DNA from: Ochotona curzoniae
Taxonomy: Eukaryota > Chordata > Mammalia > Lagomorpha > Ochotonidae
Reading direction: 5' to 3'
DNA length: 64,000 nt
Assembly: GCF_017591425.1 (NCBI RefSeq)
Contig: NW_024466599.1
Coordinates: 21,924,001-21,988,000, forward strand
Position numbers and translations under genes: made by a program. Numbering within the stretch: position 1 is the first letter of the stretch; every line of letters starts with the position of its first letter. Under the pieces are notes generated by a model that was not told the DNA's origin, ran no database searches, and saw nothing but the letters and a program-made list of their open reading frames with translations. Below, one piece after another: positions 35,264 through 46,650 of this stretch.

Positions 35264-35274
35264 TATGTTATATG

Positions 35275-35815
35275 ATTTTCAGTTACAAACTAGAGCTTTG
35301 GTGAATAATTTGGGAAGGAGGGGGAAGACGAGAAAAAGAACCAAATCAACACTAATAAGTCAAATTTGAAGAATTCTTGACTTGACCTACTAATAGAATC
35401 AGCCCTCCTTGAAACTAACAGGGAAAAAAAATCTCCAGTGAAATTTATGAAACCTAAAGTGCACCTAGCCCTCTCTGTATAACATGGACTATGGCCGCCA
35501 GGCCAGGGGTTTCACTGGACCCAGCCTGTTCCAGAGACACCTTTCCCACCACCACCCCACCTATCCCCACCCCTCCCCGGGGCAGGGAACATTGCCAAGC
35601 AGTGAGGAGGAAGAGTATAGGCCCCAGGTCCCAGAGCCAGGGTCTGTACTGGACCCCTCGGAAGGCAGCTTGCCCCCGCTAAGAGCTGGGCGGCCCCTCC
35701 TGTGCAGGGATGCAGCACCGTCTCCACAGCCTCCCCATATTCTCCTAGTCTGCTCAAGGCAAGGGAGTCCAGTGCTCCTGGTTTGGAATAGACCTTGACC
35801 CTCTCCTTCATGCTG
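35275..35815. other. Intronic DNA, nothing recognised
   Basis: The segment 35480-35815 is C-rich. Overlapping open frames on both strands there lack domain features. Confidence 0.4.
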
Positions 35816-36210
35816 GTGTTGGGGCCAAAAAAATGACACCCCAAAGTGAAAGCCTCAAACAAAATCAGTCTCTCTCCCCTCTCCCTCTCACTCATACATA
35901 AATGAAACTGCAAAAGCAAAAAAAAAAAAAATCCCAACTTGCCTTGTAGATATGAGACCACCCTCCTAGAAGGGGCCTTGCCCCACTCTCTGGAGAACAG
36001 GATACAGAGTCCCCCATAGCATGTGAACACTCAGGCTCGGTTTGTTAGCACTAACTCACCTTCCACTGCCCAGTCAGATTTCCACACAGCTGTCTAAGCT
36101 TCATCAAGCCCAAGCATAAAAGCACCGGGTTCAGCCTGGGTCTTTAGGGGTCTTCATTCCGAAGGCCCCATGTGCCATACATATCCCATACTACCCCTGG
36201 TTGCAGGGGG
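35816..36210 (+). mobile_element. LTR-like segment (possible solitary endogenous retrovirus LTR)
   Basis: Starts TGTTGGGGCCAAAAAAATG and shows a promoter-like AGCATAAAAGCACC (36112-36125). That is followed about 25 bp later by GGGTCTTTAGGGGTCTTC, the layout of a U3-R junction in many mammalian LTRs. It may end near ...GGTTGCA at about 36206. No flanking duplication or internal retroviral genes could be identified. Tentative. Confidence 0.35.
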
Positions 36211-38235
36211 TGTCGGTCATGACCCCTGAGGATAGTCAGGAAAGAGATCATCGCTCTTCCCACCCCTACACCGGGAAGAAAGCCAAGCAGGATGGACTCT
36301 GCCCCAAGGCTTCAGCATATCACGGCAAGCTGGTTGTGTATAAGTATTTCTGGGGAAAGCCTAGGATACTGCACTCACTCAAGACCTGCATTTCTTTCCC
36401 TATGATGAACAATGTCCTATCAAACTCGTACTGCAAAGGAAACAATCTCCACACCGGCAAACAATTTCTAAACCAACAGCTGTGTGCAAGCACGGGGGAC
36501 CACGGTGAGCTCCATCTGACAGCAACAGTGGCAGGACCACACAACAGCATTCACTGCCAGAGGAATTCCTGTCTTATCGGCCCCACTCACACCCACTGCA
36601 GGTGAGCCACACCAGCTGTGGCAAGTAGAAGGGCAGCTCAAGCTGTCAACATCCCCCAAGCTCACTGCACCACCTGCTAAGGCACAGCACCAAACAGTCC
36701 ACGGGATGCAATGGTATGGAAAGAGCAGGCAGATTCCAGAATGTTCCCATCCCATTCTTGTCCGGATGCTGCCACTTGAATCCTGCAATCCTAGATGCTC
36801 TATTTCACCTCCTTACTCAACCTCATCTGCATGGAGGTATCATCACCCTTACTAGAATATTCCGAGCTAACAGATGTGAAATGGAGTCTGTGGATTTGTG
36901 GAGCACTATACAAACACTAGCAATTATTTAACTTGAGTGTATATACTCAACCACACGACGTCCATTCAGAAAGAAGTCATTTGGCCTTATTTACATGCAG
37001 CCAATCACACTGCAAAACTTAAAGAGATGTGAGATTCTCTATTCTCCATCCAGCTCCCAAAGCCCATTCATCCATAGGCTACTTGAAAATCATAGGGTAT
37101 ATATGTGAAAACACACCAAGGCTAGACGCTTCTTCCAAACCCACAGAACTACAATCTTTGCCAAAAAGCCAAGACTGAGAAGGTTCAATGAGCTGTCTGA
37201 TGGAGACATGCCGTCAAGTTTGGGGACCACTGAGATCCTTTGGGCATGCCGTGCCAATTCCTATACCCATCAATCACAGGGAGCAAGTCTGCTCCGGTGG
37301 TAAGAAGGCATACAAGTCAGCAGACACACGGACACATGCGCAGGTGAAAAACAGCAAGGAGGAAAGGCAAACAGAAAAGAAGGCCACCTCATCATAAGAA
37401 GCATAAAGTTCTTCAAGTCCATAGAATTAATTCATGGCTGCAGACGGATTCAGGAAAAGGAATCTCTGTTATGACAAACAGCAAGCGACATGTGGTGACT
37501 GCACAGCAGTCCCTGGCATGAGACCATTGTCTCCAGCCTGCAGGAAGTCACTCCTGTGTTTCTAGTTCTGCTTCCGGCCCCCTACCCCAGCCAAAGGTGG
37601 GGCCACTGCACTCATCCCAGCAGCTGCCAGGTCTCTCACCCAGGCTGCCACACAGCTGCCCAGGCTACCCAGGATGAGCGGTGCTCTTGGTCCAGATCCC
37701 CAGGGAAAAGCAGGAAGAACTGAGCTTAATGTAATGAGGGCCAACACAAAACAAAGTTCATGTCCCTGCAGGCACCATTAACTGCTTCCCTGGGAGCAGA
37801 ACTACCCAAGGAAACGAGGGGAAGCTCTCCCCAGCCATGGTCCGGCAGGAGATGAGTGTGCCATCCATCAGGTGCTGTCACAGCTGCTTGGAGTCACCCA
37901 TCTGACCTCATCACGTCCCTGCTTAAGGACCCCAGGGCCCACGGGGTCCTACCTGGCTTGAGCCACACACACATCCTACGGCGTGCCCAGCGCTGTGTGC
38001 TCCAACTGTGCCAAACCCACATAACGTGCTGTGTCATTCCTCTCAGCCTACAGCTACCACGGAGCCCTCCTGGCCATGCCACAAACCCATTTCATCGTTC
38101 TCAACTCACTTCTCTTTCCTCATCTCCCTCTCCCAGGCAGCTCCCCAGTTCCCATGCCACTCAGGGATCTAGGCCATCTTGGTCCAAAAGTGAGCAAATC
38201 CCCTTTCCCCCAAGAGAGTGAGTTCTGCATTTCCA
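36211..38235. other. Unique intronic DNA
   Basis: No C-SINE. No coding exon recognised. The last part (about 37850-38235) has the C/T-rich texture of an L2 3' region and runs into the MIR/L2-like tail at 38236. Confidence 0.4.
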
Positions 38236-38300
38236 CCATCATAACCCCTAGCACACTGCCTGGTACACAGAAGGTGCTAAATAAATGCATGTTGACATCA
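37850..38300 (+). mobile_element. L2-like LINE 3' remnant
   Basis: The end 'ataacccctagcacactgcctggtacacagaaggtgctaaataaatgcatgttga' matches the shared L2/MIR terminal motif (cctggcacatagtaggtgctcaataaatgtttgttga). The C/T-rich DNA before it fits L2 3' DNA. Confidence 0.6.
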
Positions 38301-38899
38301 ACATGGGCAAGATTCGGAAATACAAATGCCAGAGGGTTAAGAGACTCTTAGAGCCAACTTCCCAACATGGACAGCTCCTGAGGGTAGAGGTTTGGCCACT
38401 ACCAGCAAAAAGAGTGACTTAAGGTAGTTAACCTGAGCCTGTTGCCTCACTGGGGGAATCCAGACAGCCACTTTGGGAGAAAGCGCCTACTGTGTGCACA
38501 TACATGGCAGGCCCTCTGCTGTTGTGCTTGCTAGCAACTCCCCCACCCTCCAACACACACACATACACTCGCTCCAACACACAAATAAGCGTGTTTTCCA
38601 TGTGCCCTTCTCAGACTGCTTCAGACTCAATTTATGAACATCCTCCATAGTCCAACTTGCAGGAAATTCTCTCCCCGTCCTCCTTGCTCGCTCCCCACCC
38701 CCCCACGACCCTGGGTCAAGCCGTCTTCTGTGCACGGGGACCAAGTCTGGGAGAGCAGGGGGGCCTCTGGGTGGAAAGGCAAGAGTGCAGGTGCCGCTTC
38801 TGCGGGCTGGCGGATGAATCAGCGGGCAGGACGTGCAAACGCCACTTGGATTCCCATTTCCCCAACTCCCTGCCAGGACCAAGGGAGTCGGTTCCCACA
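38301..38899. other. Intronic DNA at the CpG-island edge
   Basis: Unique DNA with a short CA-rich patch (38560-38585). G+C rises toward the island. No exon recognised. Confidence 0.45.
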
Positions 38900-39506
38900 G
38901 GCTCCTTAGCGGCTGATTCAACTTGCAGCACAGCTGCGGGGTGTCTCCCACAGACCGGGTGGGCCAGAACGCTGGACTGCAGGGTACTCGCCCGCGACAC
39001 ACGCACGCTCGTGGCGCCCTCCGGCCTCCAGTCCGCCCCGCTCGGGCCTGGCAGCTGCGGGAAGGAGGTCACGGTCACGGCCGCCAGACTTCCCGCACGC
39101 ACGCGGGCACCTGCACCAGCCAGCCGGGCCGCCGGCCCCAACCGCCGGCGACTTCCTGGCGATGTCCGCGAGTTGTCAGCCTCAGGGAAGCTCGCCAGCA
39201 GCTCCCCTTCCGTGGCGGGACCCCATCTACCTCTCACCTCCTCGCCCGGAGCGAGCCGCTCAAGTTGAGAATCCCACTTTGCCCGCGCCCACTACCCACC
39301 CCAACGGCCACTTGGGCACGCCACGAATCCGCAGTTGCCCGCGAGCTTGCTACGACCCAGGAACACTGCACCCACGCTGGCTGCCCGGTTCACAGCACCC
39401 AGACCCCCGCCTTGGCTTTCCTGGCAGCCTGTAAGCCCCACACGCACACCGCACGCCCTCCGGAGAAGCCACTGCCCCGCGCCCGGCGGGCCGCCAAACC
39501 CAGTAC

Positions 39507-39635
39507 CTTGGGGGTCTGCACTTCAGCTCCCGGTGGCGCCTCCAACTTCCTCTTGGTGACCCAGAAGAACAGCAGCACCGTGATCCAGAGCACCCCGAAG
39601 AGTGGCAGTGCCAGGCGGCGAGTCAGGCGCCTCAT
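39507..39635 (-). CDS. GALNT14: GALNT14 first coding exon (residues 1-43, partial gene)
   Basis: This exon encodes the N-terminus of polypeptide N-acetylgalactosaminyltransferase 14, a Golgi type II membrane enzyme that starts mucin-type O-glycosylation by moving GalNAc from UDP-GalNAc to Ser/Thr. The 43 codons give a basic cytosolic tail (MRRLTRR), a hydrophobic signal anchor at about residues 8-26 ([17 protein letters not shown]), then TKRKLE and the start of the luminal stem, ending ...VQTPK. This closely matches the human GALNT14 N-terminus as I remember it, which also breaks after TPK. The start is chosen because ACCATGA has A at -3 and an in-frame TGA lies upstream at 39660-39662. The donor is AAG|GTACTG, with the intron starting at 39506. 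The catalytic GT-A domain and ricin-like lectin domain lie on later exons outside the window. The remaining doubt is only orthologue versus close paralogue. Confidence 0.93.
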
Positions 39636-40083
39636 GGTCCCCCTAGCCTCCTCCTCCTCTCAGCCGCGCTGCGTCCCAGGGGCACCCCCAGGCGGTCAGG
39701 GGCGGCGGGGCAGGAGTCCCGGAGCGCGCCTCACGCTGGGGGAGCGCAGGCCACGCGAGTCGGTGGAGGGCGGCGGGATCCCGCAAGGCGACCCCCCACC
39801 CCACCCTGCGGTCCGCTTTCGGGGAGAAGCGAGCCTGCGTTGAGAGGGGATGGGGACTCGTGTAGCCCCGAAGAGAAGCAAGCAAGGGCTGAGGGGCAGG
39901 CAGCCAGCCAGAGAGGAGCCAGGCGAGCGCTGAGATGCTCCACACGCCGCCGCCGAGAGGGAAACTGACTGGAGCAGCGGGGAGGGCGGGATCCGAGGCT
40001 GTGCGGGGCACCCCGGGAGATGCACGAGGGAGGAGGGAGCGAGGCGGGAGGGCGGGCCGACAGACAGACCGACTCCCCGGGAG

Positions 40084-40097
40084 CTGGGAGGGGGCGC
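40084..40097 (+). promoter_or_regulatory. CTCF-like motif in GALNT14 promoter
   Basis: CTGGGAGGGGGCGC matches 11 of 14 positions of the core CTCF consensus, including the AGGGGGCGC heart. G-rich promoter DNA produces such matches by chance, so this is weak. Confidence 0.3.
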
Positions 40098-40188
40098 TAC
40101 TGCCGCCCGCCAAGCGAGGCGCCCGCTGCCACTGCCGCTGGGCCGCCGGCGCCGAGCGCGGAGCGCAGCTCCCGGGCCAGCCCGTGTT

Positions 40189-40210
40189 GGGGCGGGGCGG
40201 GGCGGGGCAG
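40189..40210. promoter_or_regulatory. Triple GC-box array (Sp1/KLF)
   Basis: Three overlapping GGGCGG units in a GGGGC repeat, about 555 bp upstream of the GALNT14 start codon. Confidence 0.6.
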
Positions 40211-40597
40211 GCACGGGTGCACCTGGGATGGCCGCCACCCTCCTGCTGCAAGCCGCGGGCTCCAGCGCAGCTGTGCCTGAGAGGACTTTGGCGCTCATAC
40301 CCGGCTCCTGCCCTCGCTGGCCTGGCGTTCCCGGAGCCAGGCTGGGATGCTGGGGCACTGACAAGGACTATACTTAGGTCAGGTTTCCGACCCCCACCCC
40401 CACCCCGCGGCCACCCAGGGCAAGTGGGGACCAAGGCCAAGTTCCACCAACTCCCAAACTCCCAAGGGCGTTTCTGTGTTTGCCTGCGGGTGCCTGGCAA
40501 CTTTTTTCCCCCGCTTAATGGAAAAATGAACTAGGCTAAATTTAACTTTAAAGATGTCCTTTAAAAAATTAAGGCGCCATCGTCTCTCTTCAGGGGA

Positions 40598-40608
40598 CCC
40601 CCCCCCCC
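40598..40608. repeat. Poly-C run
   Basis: Eleven C's in a row, prone to length variation. Confidence 0.9.
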
Positions 40609-41004
40609 GGAAGCATCTGAGCACAGTGCCTGCAGGAAATGAGGAGTCCAAAGTTGGCCTAACCACATAGGGTTCTTGGAAAGCGACCCTGGGCAGAAGA
40701 GATACCAGGTGCAGAGGGGCAGTTTTCTAATGCCCCTGTTTGCAAACAGCTTGGGGAAATGCATGCTCCTCCCACTTGGCAATTAGAAGCACTTGGGTCA
40801 TTAGACTGTACAGATTTGAATCCGATTCCCATACAGACCTAGCAAGGCTGACTCATGGCACTGTCACTGGACTAGGAGTTCCTCAAGCAGCTCCAACATG
40901 CTGTCTGTGTGCATCTTGGGGGAGTGGTTCACCTTCCTTAATCCCCATCTGGTACTGACCACCTCTTCTGACAGCTGGACCGATGTTGCGAAGGCTGAAT
41001 GCAA
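40609..41004. other. Intergenic DNA, nothing recognised
   Basis: Unique DNA upstream of the promoter. Confidence 0.45.
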
Positions 41005-41140
41005 GGACCTGCGCTGTGGCAGTGGCCAGCATCCATGTGGGCACCAGTTCCAGTCCCAGCTGCTCCATCTCCAATTCAGCTCTAGTAGATGCAGCCATTT
41101 AAGGAGTGAACAGCAGATGGAAGACCTCTGTTTCTCTTGT
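41005..41140 (+). mobile_element. Internally deleted C-SINE
   Basis: The 5' part (GCGCTGTGGCAGTGGCCAGC, CCATGTGGGCACCAGTTCCAG) jumps after CCAATTCAGCTCT to the late segment GATGCAGCCATTTAAGGAGTG. The central 100 bp or so are missing. Confidence 0.75.
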
Positions 41141-41519
41141 GTGCTGTAACTGCCCATCAACTAGTTACTTTCTGAACCCACAAAGGGAGCAGAACAAAAC
41201 TGTCCATCCAGGGGCCTGTGTGCTTTAGTTAGAGGAACATTGGCCTCACCAAGGTCCTGGTGCAGGGAGAATGACACAGCCATGCATGCAGCCACCATCC
41301 TCCCCTCTATGCTCACAGAGCTCAATTACAGGGAAATGTCTCCACCTCCCCACAAGTGAGACAGGTTCAAATCACAGCTCTGGGGGTCCTTCTCCAACAA
41401 GGTTGAACCCCCAGGACACATACACAGAAATGGAGAAGGCCACCCAGAGCCTTCTGTGCTTGGCACATAGTCCTTCGGCTACAGGCAGTCTGGCCTCACC
41501 ACCCCAAAGGATTATTTAG
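41141..41519. other. Intergenic DNA, nothing recognised
   Basis: Unique DNA with no coding signal. Confidence 0.45.
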
Positions 41520-41785
41520 TCAGTTGAGAGGAGGCAGTCAGCGAGCTTCCGTCCATTTGTTAACTCCCCAAGTGTTGTTCCTCCTGGATGAGGCCTTGGC
41601 CAAAGCCAGGGGGCCAGAAATACAATCCAGGTCTCTGGCATGGGTGGCAGCAGGAAGTCAACCACTTGAACCGTTATTACTGCCTCTCAGGAGCTGCATT
41701 AGCAGGAAATTGGAGGTGGGATTGAATCCAGCTCCATAACATTGGATTGGAGGTGGGTATCTTAATCCCCAGGCTACATGTCCTC
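41520..41785 (-). mobile_element. Old lagomorph SINE (minus), other subfamily
   Basis: 'ctgcctctcaggagctgcattagcaggaaattgga' and 'ggtgggtatcttaatccccaggcta' match a lagomorph SINE form that differs from the C-SINE copies elsewhere here. The same form is seen at 58695-58890. Confidence 0.65.
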
Positions 41786-44700
41786 CCCTCAAAGGGTTCT
41801 TGGCCAGGCTGTGGCTAAGAAGTGCTGGTTTGGAAGCAGCGCTGGAATCAAGCAATCTGGACAAGCTGGGAACTGCTGCCAGCCCAACACGAGTCACAGC
41901 TGAGCACTCCATCATCACACAACACCCCAGAGGGTGGCCAGTCACTGCCTTTATTTAAAACCCACTCTCTGGAGCATCCCATTGGGCTCCCCAGCCATCA
42001 CTTTGGAGATTATGATTGTGTGTTGGTGGTTGGGGGAGCAGCAAGATCAACCCACCACTGCAGCAAGCCCAGGTCCCTGGAGCCTCACCTCAGACCTGCA
42101 GGCTTGAACCTGCTGGTACCATGTCTGTGGTAGGCTCCACAGGGAACCCCCAGGCAAACCCCTGTCAGCTCCAGGCACCAGCTGCACCAGCGTCCACTGA
42201 TGAGCACTCTGTGATGCTGCTACTGAGTAACAGATGGCAGACAGTTACACAACACCATCGCCAAGCCGCCAAGATGGTGCAGCACCACACTCACTGCTGG
42301 CTGCAGAGGTGCCTCATGCTGACTGCCAGGCTCATGAGCAGATTGGAGCCCTGGGGGATGAAGCCACTCCAGACAAGGTCTTGGAGAAGCAGGGGATTTC
42401 TGTTTGGTGAATCACTAGTTTGTCCCCTACCCCATTCCGTAGGAAAGATTCTCTTGGGCTCCCAGAAGCTGTTAAGGAATCCTAGGTATGCCAGGTGCCA
42501 TTGATTACCTGATTCAGATAAACAGTATGTTATTCTGGGTTTCCAAACAGGAAATGTCATCAGGATTGAAATGGTTTCTGGGTGGAACTTCCGACATCTG
42601 GAAACCAGGTGAGTGTCCACGCACAGCCCAGAGCTGGGTAGGTCTCTCTGGGGTCCCAGCTTGACCACAGTACCCACACCATGCCCAGAAGGATACTTAA
42701 AACTTTAATAACCAGCTTAAGTAGCACAAAGCACTGTTGACCTCAGGGAGGGATTAGCCATCACTGGCCATTAATCCAAGTTGCTTTTTTTCTCATCTCA
42801 GCCTCTATGGGGAAGAAAAGCTCCTAGCAGCAAGATTCAACATGGCAGACAACCAGAAAAAACAAATAAGGGCCATGTTGGTGCCCTAGAAATGGTCCTG
42901 CCTTCATGGGCTTGAGCAAATCACTCATTTCTCCAGGCCTCAATTTCTCTTCTTGTCATGAGCCTCTTCCCATAGGGACCCTCCCAGGACCTCACTGAGG
43001 TTTCTAACCTTCCTGATCCCTGCACTGAAACACATTTTGTCACTCCCGACATTGGCAAGTTGAGTGTAAGCTGTGTTCTCTTTCTCCTCGCTGTTGAAGA
43101 CATTAGGGAGCAAATTGGGTATTGGAGCAGATGTGAGTCATTCATGTTCATATAAAAACTACAGAATAAAACCCATTATGGCCCTGGAAAGCTGTGTAGA
43201 GTAGCATATGGAACAAATGTGCTCTGGAAACAGGAGGAAGCCCCGAAGTCCGATGCATATGCTGTGGGCTCCTCCATTAGCTTTTTGTCCTCCTTTCCTT
43301 CCCACTCAGCTCACAGCAGAGCCTGCCGCCTTTGTTCCTCTCAAAAGAAGATGTCCCAAGTATCTCTTCTGTACCCACTGTGTGGCATCAGGGTGTGTGT
43401 GTGTGTAAAGCTTGTCATCTCCATGCTTACTAGACTTGTCACAACCAATGGGATGCCTTTTGTGCCAACCAAACGACATTTCACCTTTGGTAGAAGGACA
43501 ACCTTCTGTCTGAGCCACAGAGGAAGATGAGCAGGTGAGTTCACAGCACAGCAGCATGCTGGTCCAACCCTGGCAGGCTTTGGCAGCCACCAAACCACAG
43601 CAGGAAGGCTTCAAAGAGGCTCGGCTTCCCTCTGCACTCATCACACCCGAATCTTTGCAGTGAGCCCCGCAGTCGGTTCAGCTGCTCGAATTCTCCCATT
43701 GTAAATAATACATCAGCCCCCTTTTCCTCTGTTTCTTTCTCTCTTTTCCTTGGCACAGTTGATGTCGTTAAAACTGCACATCTTGGGGCTTCTGTAGGTC
43801 TCTTCTACAGTGAGTGATGGAGTAGTTTAGGTAAATGGGATTGGACTGTTATCAACCCTTCCCCCTTCCTGCTACCTTGGGGCATCTTTGTCAAAAGAAT
43901 AAAGCCAGCCACTTTCCCTTCTCATCTTCCATGAGTACATGGGAAGCTTTATCTAAGAGATCTGACCAGCCCTTTTATGAATCTTTATCCAGAAAACCCA
44001 TAAAACAACTCCTTTCACCTTCCCACTATCCCCAATCATTGCCCCTTCCCATATATATGTGTATATATGTGAGGAAACTGCATAATTTGCTTCCTTGAAA
44101 GGGATTTATATCTTTGCATTTCAAAAGCCTGCTTCTTTCATTATTTTGAAATGCTCCCAAACTTTCTTTGTTCCTCACCCAACTGCCAAACTTGTGACTG
44201 CTCTAATGATATGTCTTTGCTGGTTGTAGAAACTGTTTGATCTTCAGTGATGATGTCCTGTGGTGACTTGAGACACGGCTCCCTCTCTCGCACCCCCATA
44301 GAAAATGCAGAGTTCTAGCATGAAAGAGTGACCCAATTAGCTCAACAAAAAAGTGGAGAAGATTCTTTAACCTGAATTATCAGAGAGAGGAGAGCACAGG
44401 CACCACAAGAAACAGATGGATTCTGAAACGCTGTCACTCCCTGGGTCTCAAATTTCAGACAGCCAAGTGTGACAGCTGCATGCATCCTGACAATCGAAGT
44501 CGGTGCTTCTGGGAGGCTTCCACTTACAGCCGTGAGGGAGAGGCAGAACGGGGACAGTGAGCTCAAATCCTAGGAGGGGCAGAACGGTGCCTCACCAGTC
44601 TGGCTGTAACTTTAACAATAAACAGAGCCAGGCATGCCCCAGGAGGGGGAATAGGACAAATCCAGGACAAGCTGTAGTGCCCACTGGCACATTTAGGGGT

Positions 44701-45053
44701 CGAGTCATCAGTACACTTTGCCTGTTGTGCCAGGTGACCCTCATGTCACAGATTTCTTGGGACAGTCCCTGTTTATGTTTATTTTTCTGACATCATTATT
44801 AATAGTATGCCCTTTCACTTGGAAAAATTCCCATTTTAGACAATACATTAGAAGGCCACTCTAAACAGGAAGGCTTCAAGAGATGTTTATAGAAGGATGT
44901 TGGCTTTTCTTGAAACATAAGTGTGAGTCCTAGAGCCCTAGCTTTTAAGTTGCTTTATGGATGTGCTGAGTTTAGAATACCTTAAATATTCACAAAAGAT
45001 GCTATTTTGAGCAAACGCTCTTCAAGACATTGATTCAAAGAAGCAGCAATGTG
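41786..45053. other. Intergenic DNA, mostly unique
   Basis: About 3.3 kb with only a MIR-like piece (42890-42965) and an alternating TATATG/TGTATA run (44049-44073). Open frames (for example 42016-42504) have no family features. Confidence 0.45.
42890..42965 (+). mobile_element. MIR-like remnant
   Basis: 'cttgagcaaatcactcatttctccaggcctcaatttctcttc' follows the MIR 3' half (gggcaagtcacttaacctctctgggcctcagtttcctc). Confidence 0.55.
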
Positions 45054-45380
45054 TGAGGATGGCGTGATGGCATGGCTGGCTAATTTTCCATCTGTGCCAA
45101 CATCTCATATGACCGCCAGATTGAGTTTTGGTTGCTCCACTTCCAATCCAGTTCCCTGCTGGAAGGCAGCAGAGAATGGCTCAAATCCTTGGCCCTGTCA
45201 GCCCTGTGGGAGACCCAGAAGAAGCTCATAGCTTCGAATTGGCTCAGCTCTGGCCATTGAGCCATGTGGGTATTGAGCCAGTGAATAGATTTCTCTTTTT
45301 CTTCTCCTCCTCCCCTTCTTCTTCTTTCTCTCCTTTTCTCTGTAAATCTGCCTTTCAAATAAAAGTAAAATCTTAAAAAA
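45054..45380 (+). mobile_element. C-SINE
   Basis: Head GAGGATGGCGTGATGGCATGG, TTGCTCCACTTCCAATCCAG, a CTTCTCCTCCTCC-type pyrimidine patch and 3' end TGTAAATCTGCCTTTCAAATAA. The flanks AGCAGCAATGTG and AGCAATAATGTG look like a decayed duplication. Confidence 0.88.
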
Positions 45381-46499
45381 AAAAAGCAATAATGTGAATT
45401 CAAGCAGGCTTTGAATAAGGAAGTAAGAGAGGGTCACGTCAGTCAATGACCTGAACCTGCCCACCCACAGCAGCTTGAACATCCTGAGAGTGACCACTTC
45501 CTGAGACAGAAGACCAGAGATTCCTGTCATCAGACTTGAAACACCTTTTTTCTTACACTCATCCTTCTGTGGGCCATGAATGTAGCGTGAATGAATGAAA
45601 TGAGATAGGGTCAGGAAAAGAAGATCAATAACACAATATCAGTGGAAGCATGGCAGGGAGTGTCAAGTTCACAAAGGATTAGCATGAAGCCAGCTCCAAC
45701 TGACCGATGCCAATGCAGATCAGGTGCTTCCACAATTTTCCAGCTTCTCAACAGAAGCTGAGGTCCAGATGACCATGTACAGGAATCTCCTGGACTTGAA
45801 TTGTTTTTAGCTATAATGGGATTATCTTACCTTAAAAATATTGGATCCAGCTAACTGGTGGTCTGTTTACAACCTATTCTAGTGATGCATGACATTTTTC
45901 CTATGTGCCATCTCTTAACTGGGAACAGATATACATACCCAGCTAGCACGAAAACAAAGGTGGACCAAACTAAGTGAGGCTCCAAAGAGTAGCCATGGGG
46001 GTCATCTGGTCCTATACTCCCCATTTTATAAATGGGGAAAGACAAACCCAGAGAAGCCAGCAGATGTGTCTACAGCATATACAACAGGATCACTGGGAAT
46101 GCTTGGGTTACAACAGGTCAACCCCACACCCTCATGCTCCCAAGTGACATCACAGACCAAGGGAAACAAAGAAGCCAAAACATTGCTAGGAGCCCTCAGA
46201 TGTCTCCAGGTAATCAGCAAAACATTCAACAAACAAGTTGTGAGCATAGCCCACAGAGGCTGGCCATTTGCTGTGAGGAATACAAATAAACAAAAGCCTG
46301 CTCCTGGCTCTGCCAGGCGGTATAAGCTGGTGGTGTGAACAAAGGCTTGCATGAGGAAAGATCTGGCTGCTCTTCTTGGGTTTCCATTGAGTTCCGTGGT
46401 GAGCAGTGGACAGAAGAGCTTTGGCCATCTGAGAAATAACTACGTTACAGTAAGGGAGAGTCATTTTTGTAGCCAAACCCTGCACCTGTCCTCCATTTC
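45381..46499. other. Intergenic DNA, nothing recognised
   Basis: Unique DNA with no coding or transposon signal. Confidence 0.45.
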
Positions 46500-46650
46500 C
46501 CTCTGTAAGTGCTGTACAAATATTAATTAAGCATAGATTATTTGAAAAGTGCTTTTAGCATGTGAACTCAACGGGGCTGCATCAAAAGCCGATATTAATA
46601 TCATCTCCCTGTTGGCAGGACGCTGTCTTATAAAAACTCACTCCCTTTTG
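46500..46650. promoter_or_regulatory. Candidate conserved non-coding element
   Basis: Contains AATATTAATTAAGCAT, AACTCAACGGGG and the perfect 12-bp palindrome GATATTAATATC (46591-46602) in unique DNA. It resembles ancient enhancer-type sequence. Inference only. Confidence 0.35.

Larger units (their letters stand above)
38900..40350. other. CpG island spanning GALNT14 exon 1
   Basis: CpG dinucleotides and G+C rise sharply near 38.9-39.0 kb and fall again after about 40.35 kb, against CpG-poor DNA on both sides. The island covers the promoter, coding exon 1 and about 600 bp of proximal intron 1. Stop codons are rare in such DNA, so long open frames appear on both strands (for example about 300 codons on the plus strand at 38923-39843). 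Their products are Pro/Arg/Ala-rich with no recognisable domain, so I read them as composition artefacts. Boundaries are estimated by eye. Confidence 0.85.
39636..40350 (-). promoter_or_regulatory. GALNT14: GALNT14 5' leader and TATA-less CpG-island promoter
   Basis: This G+C-rich, CpG-dense DNA lies immediately upstream of the GALNT14 start codon. GC boxes (GGGCGG, Sp1/KLF class) occur at 39984-39989, at 40050-40055 and as an overlapping triple array at 40189-40210. No TATA box is visible on the minus strand between 39636 and 40150, so dispersed initiation from a CpG-island promoter is expected. The exact transcription start cannot be fixed from sequence. The leader just before the ATG is purine-rich (GAG repeats) and carries a TGA in frame with the ATG. 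Confidence 0.75.

Noticed and set aside
38923..39843. 306-codon plus-strand open frame over the CpG island
   Set aside because: It is antisense to GALNT14 exon 1 in stop-poor G+C-rich DNA. The product is Pro/Arg/Ala-rich without domain or conserved motif.
39643..40500. 285-codon minus-strand open frame upstream of GALNT14
   Set aside because: It lies in the promoter and leader, is low-complexity Pro/Ala/Gly-rich, and is explained by CpG-island composition.
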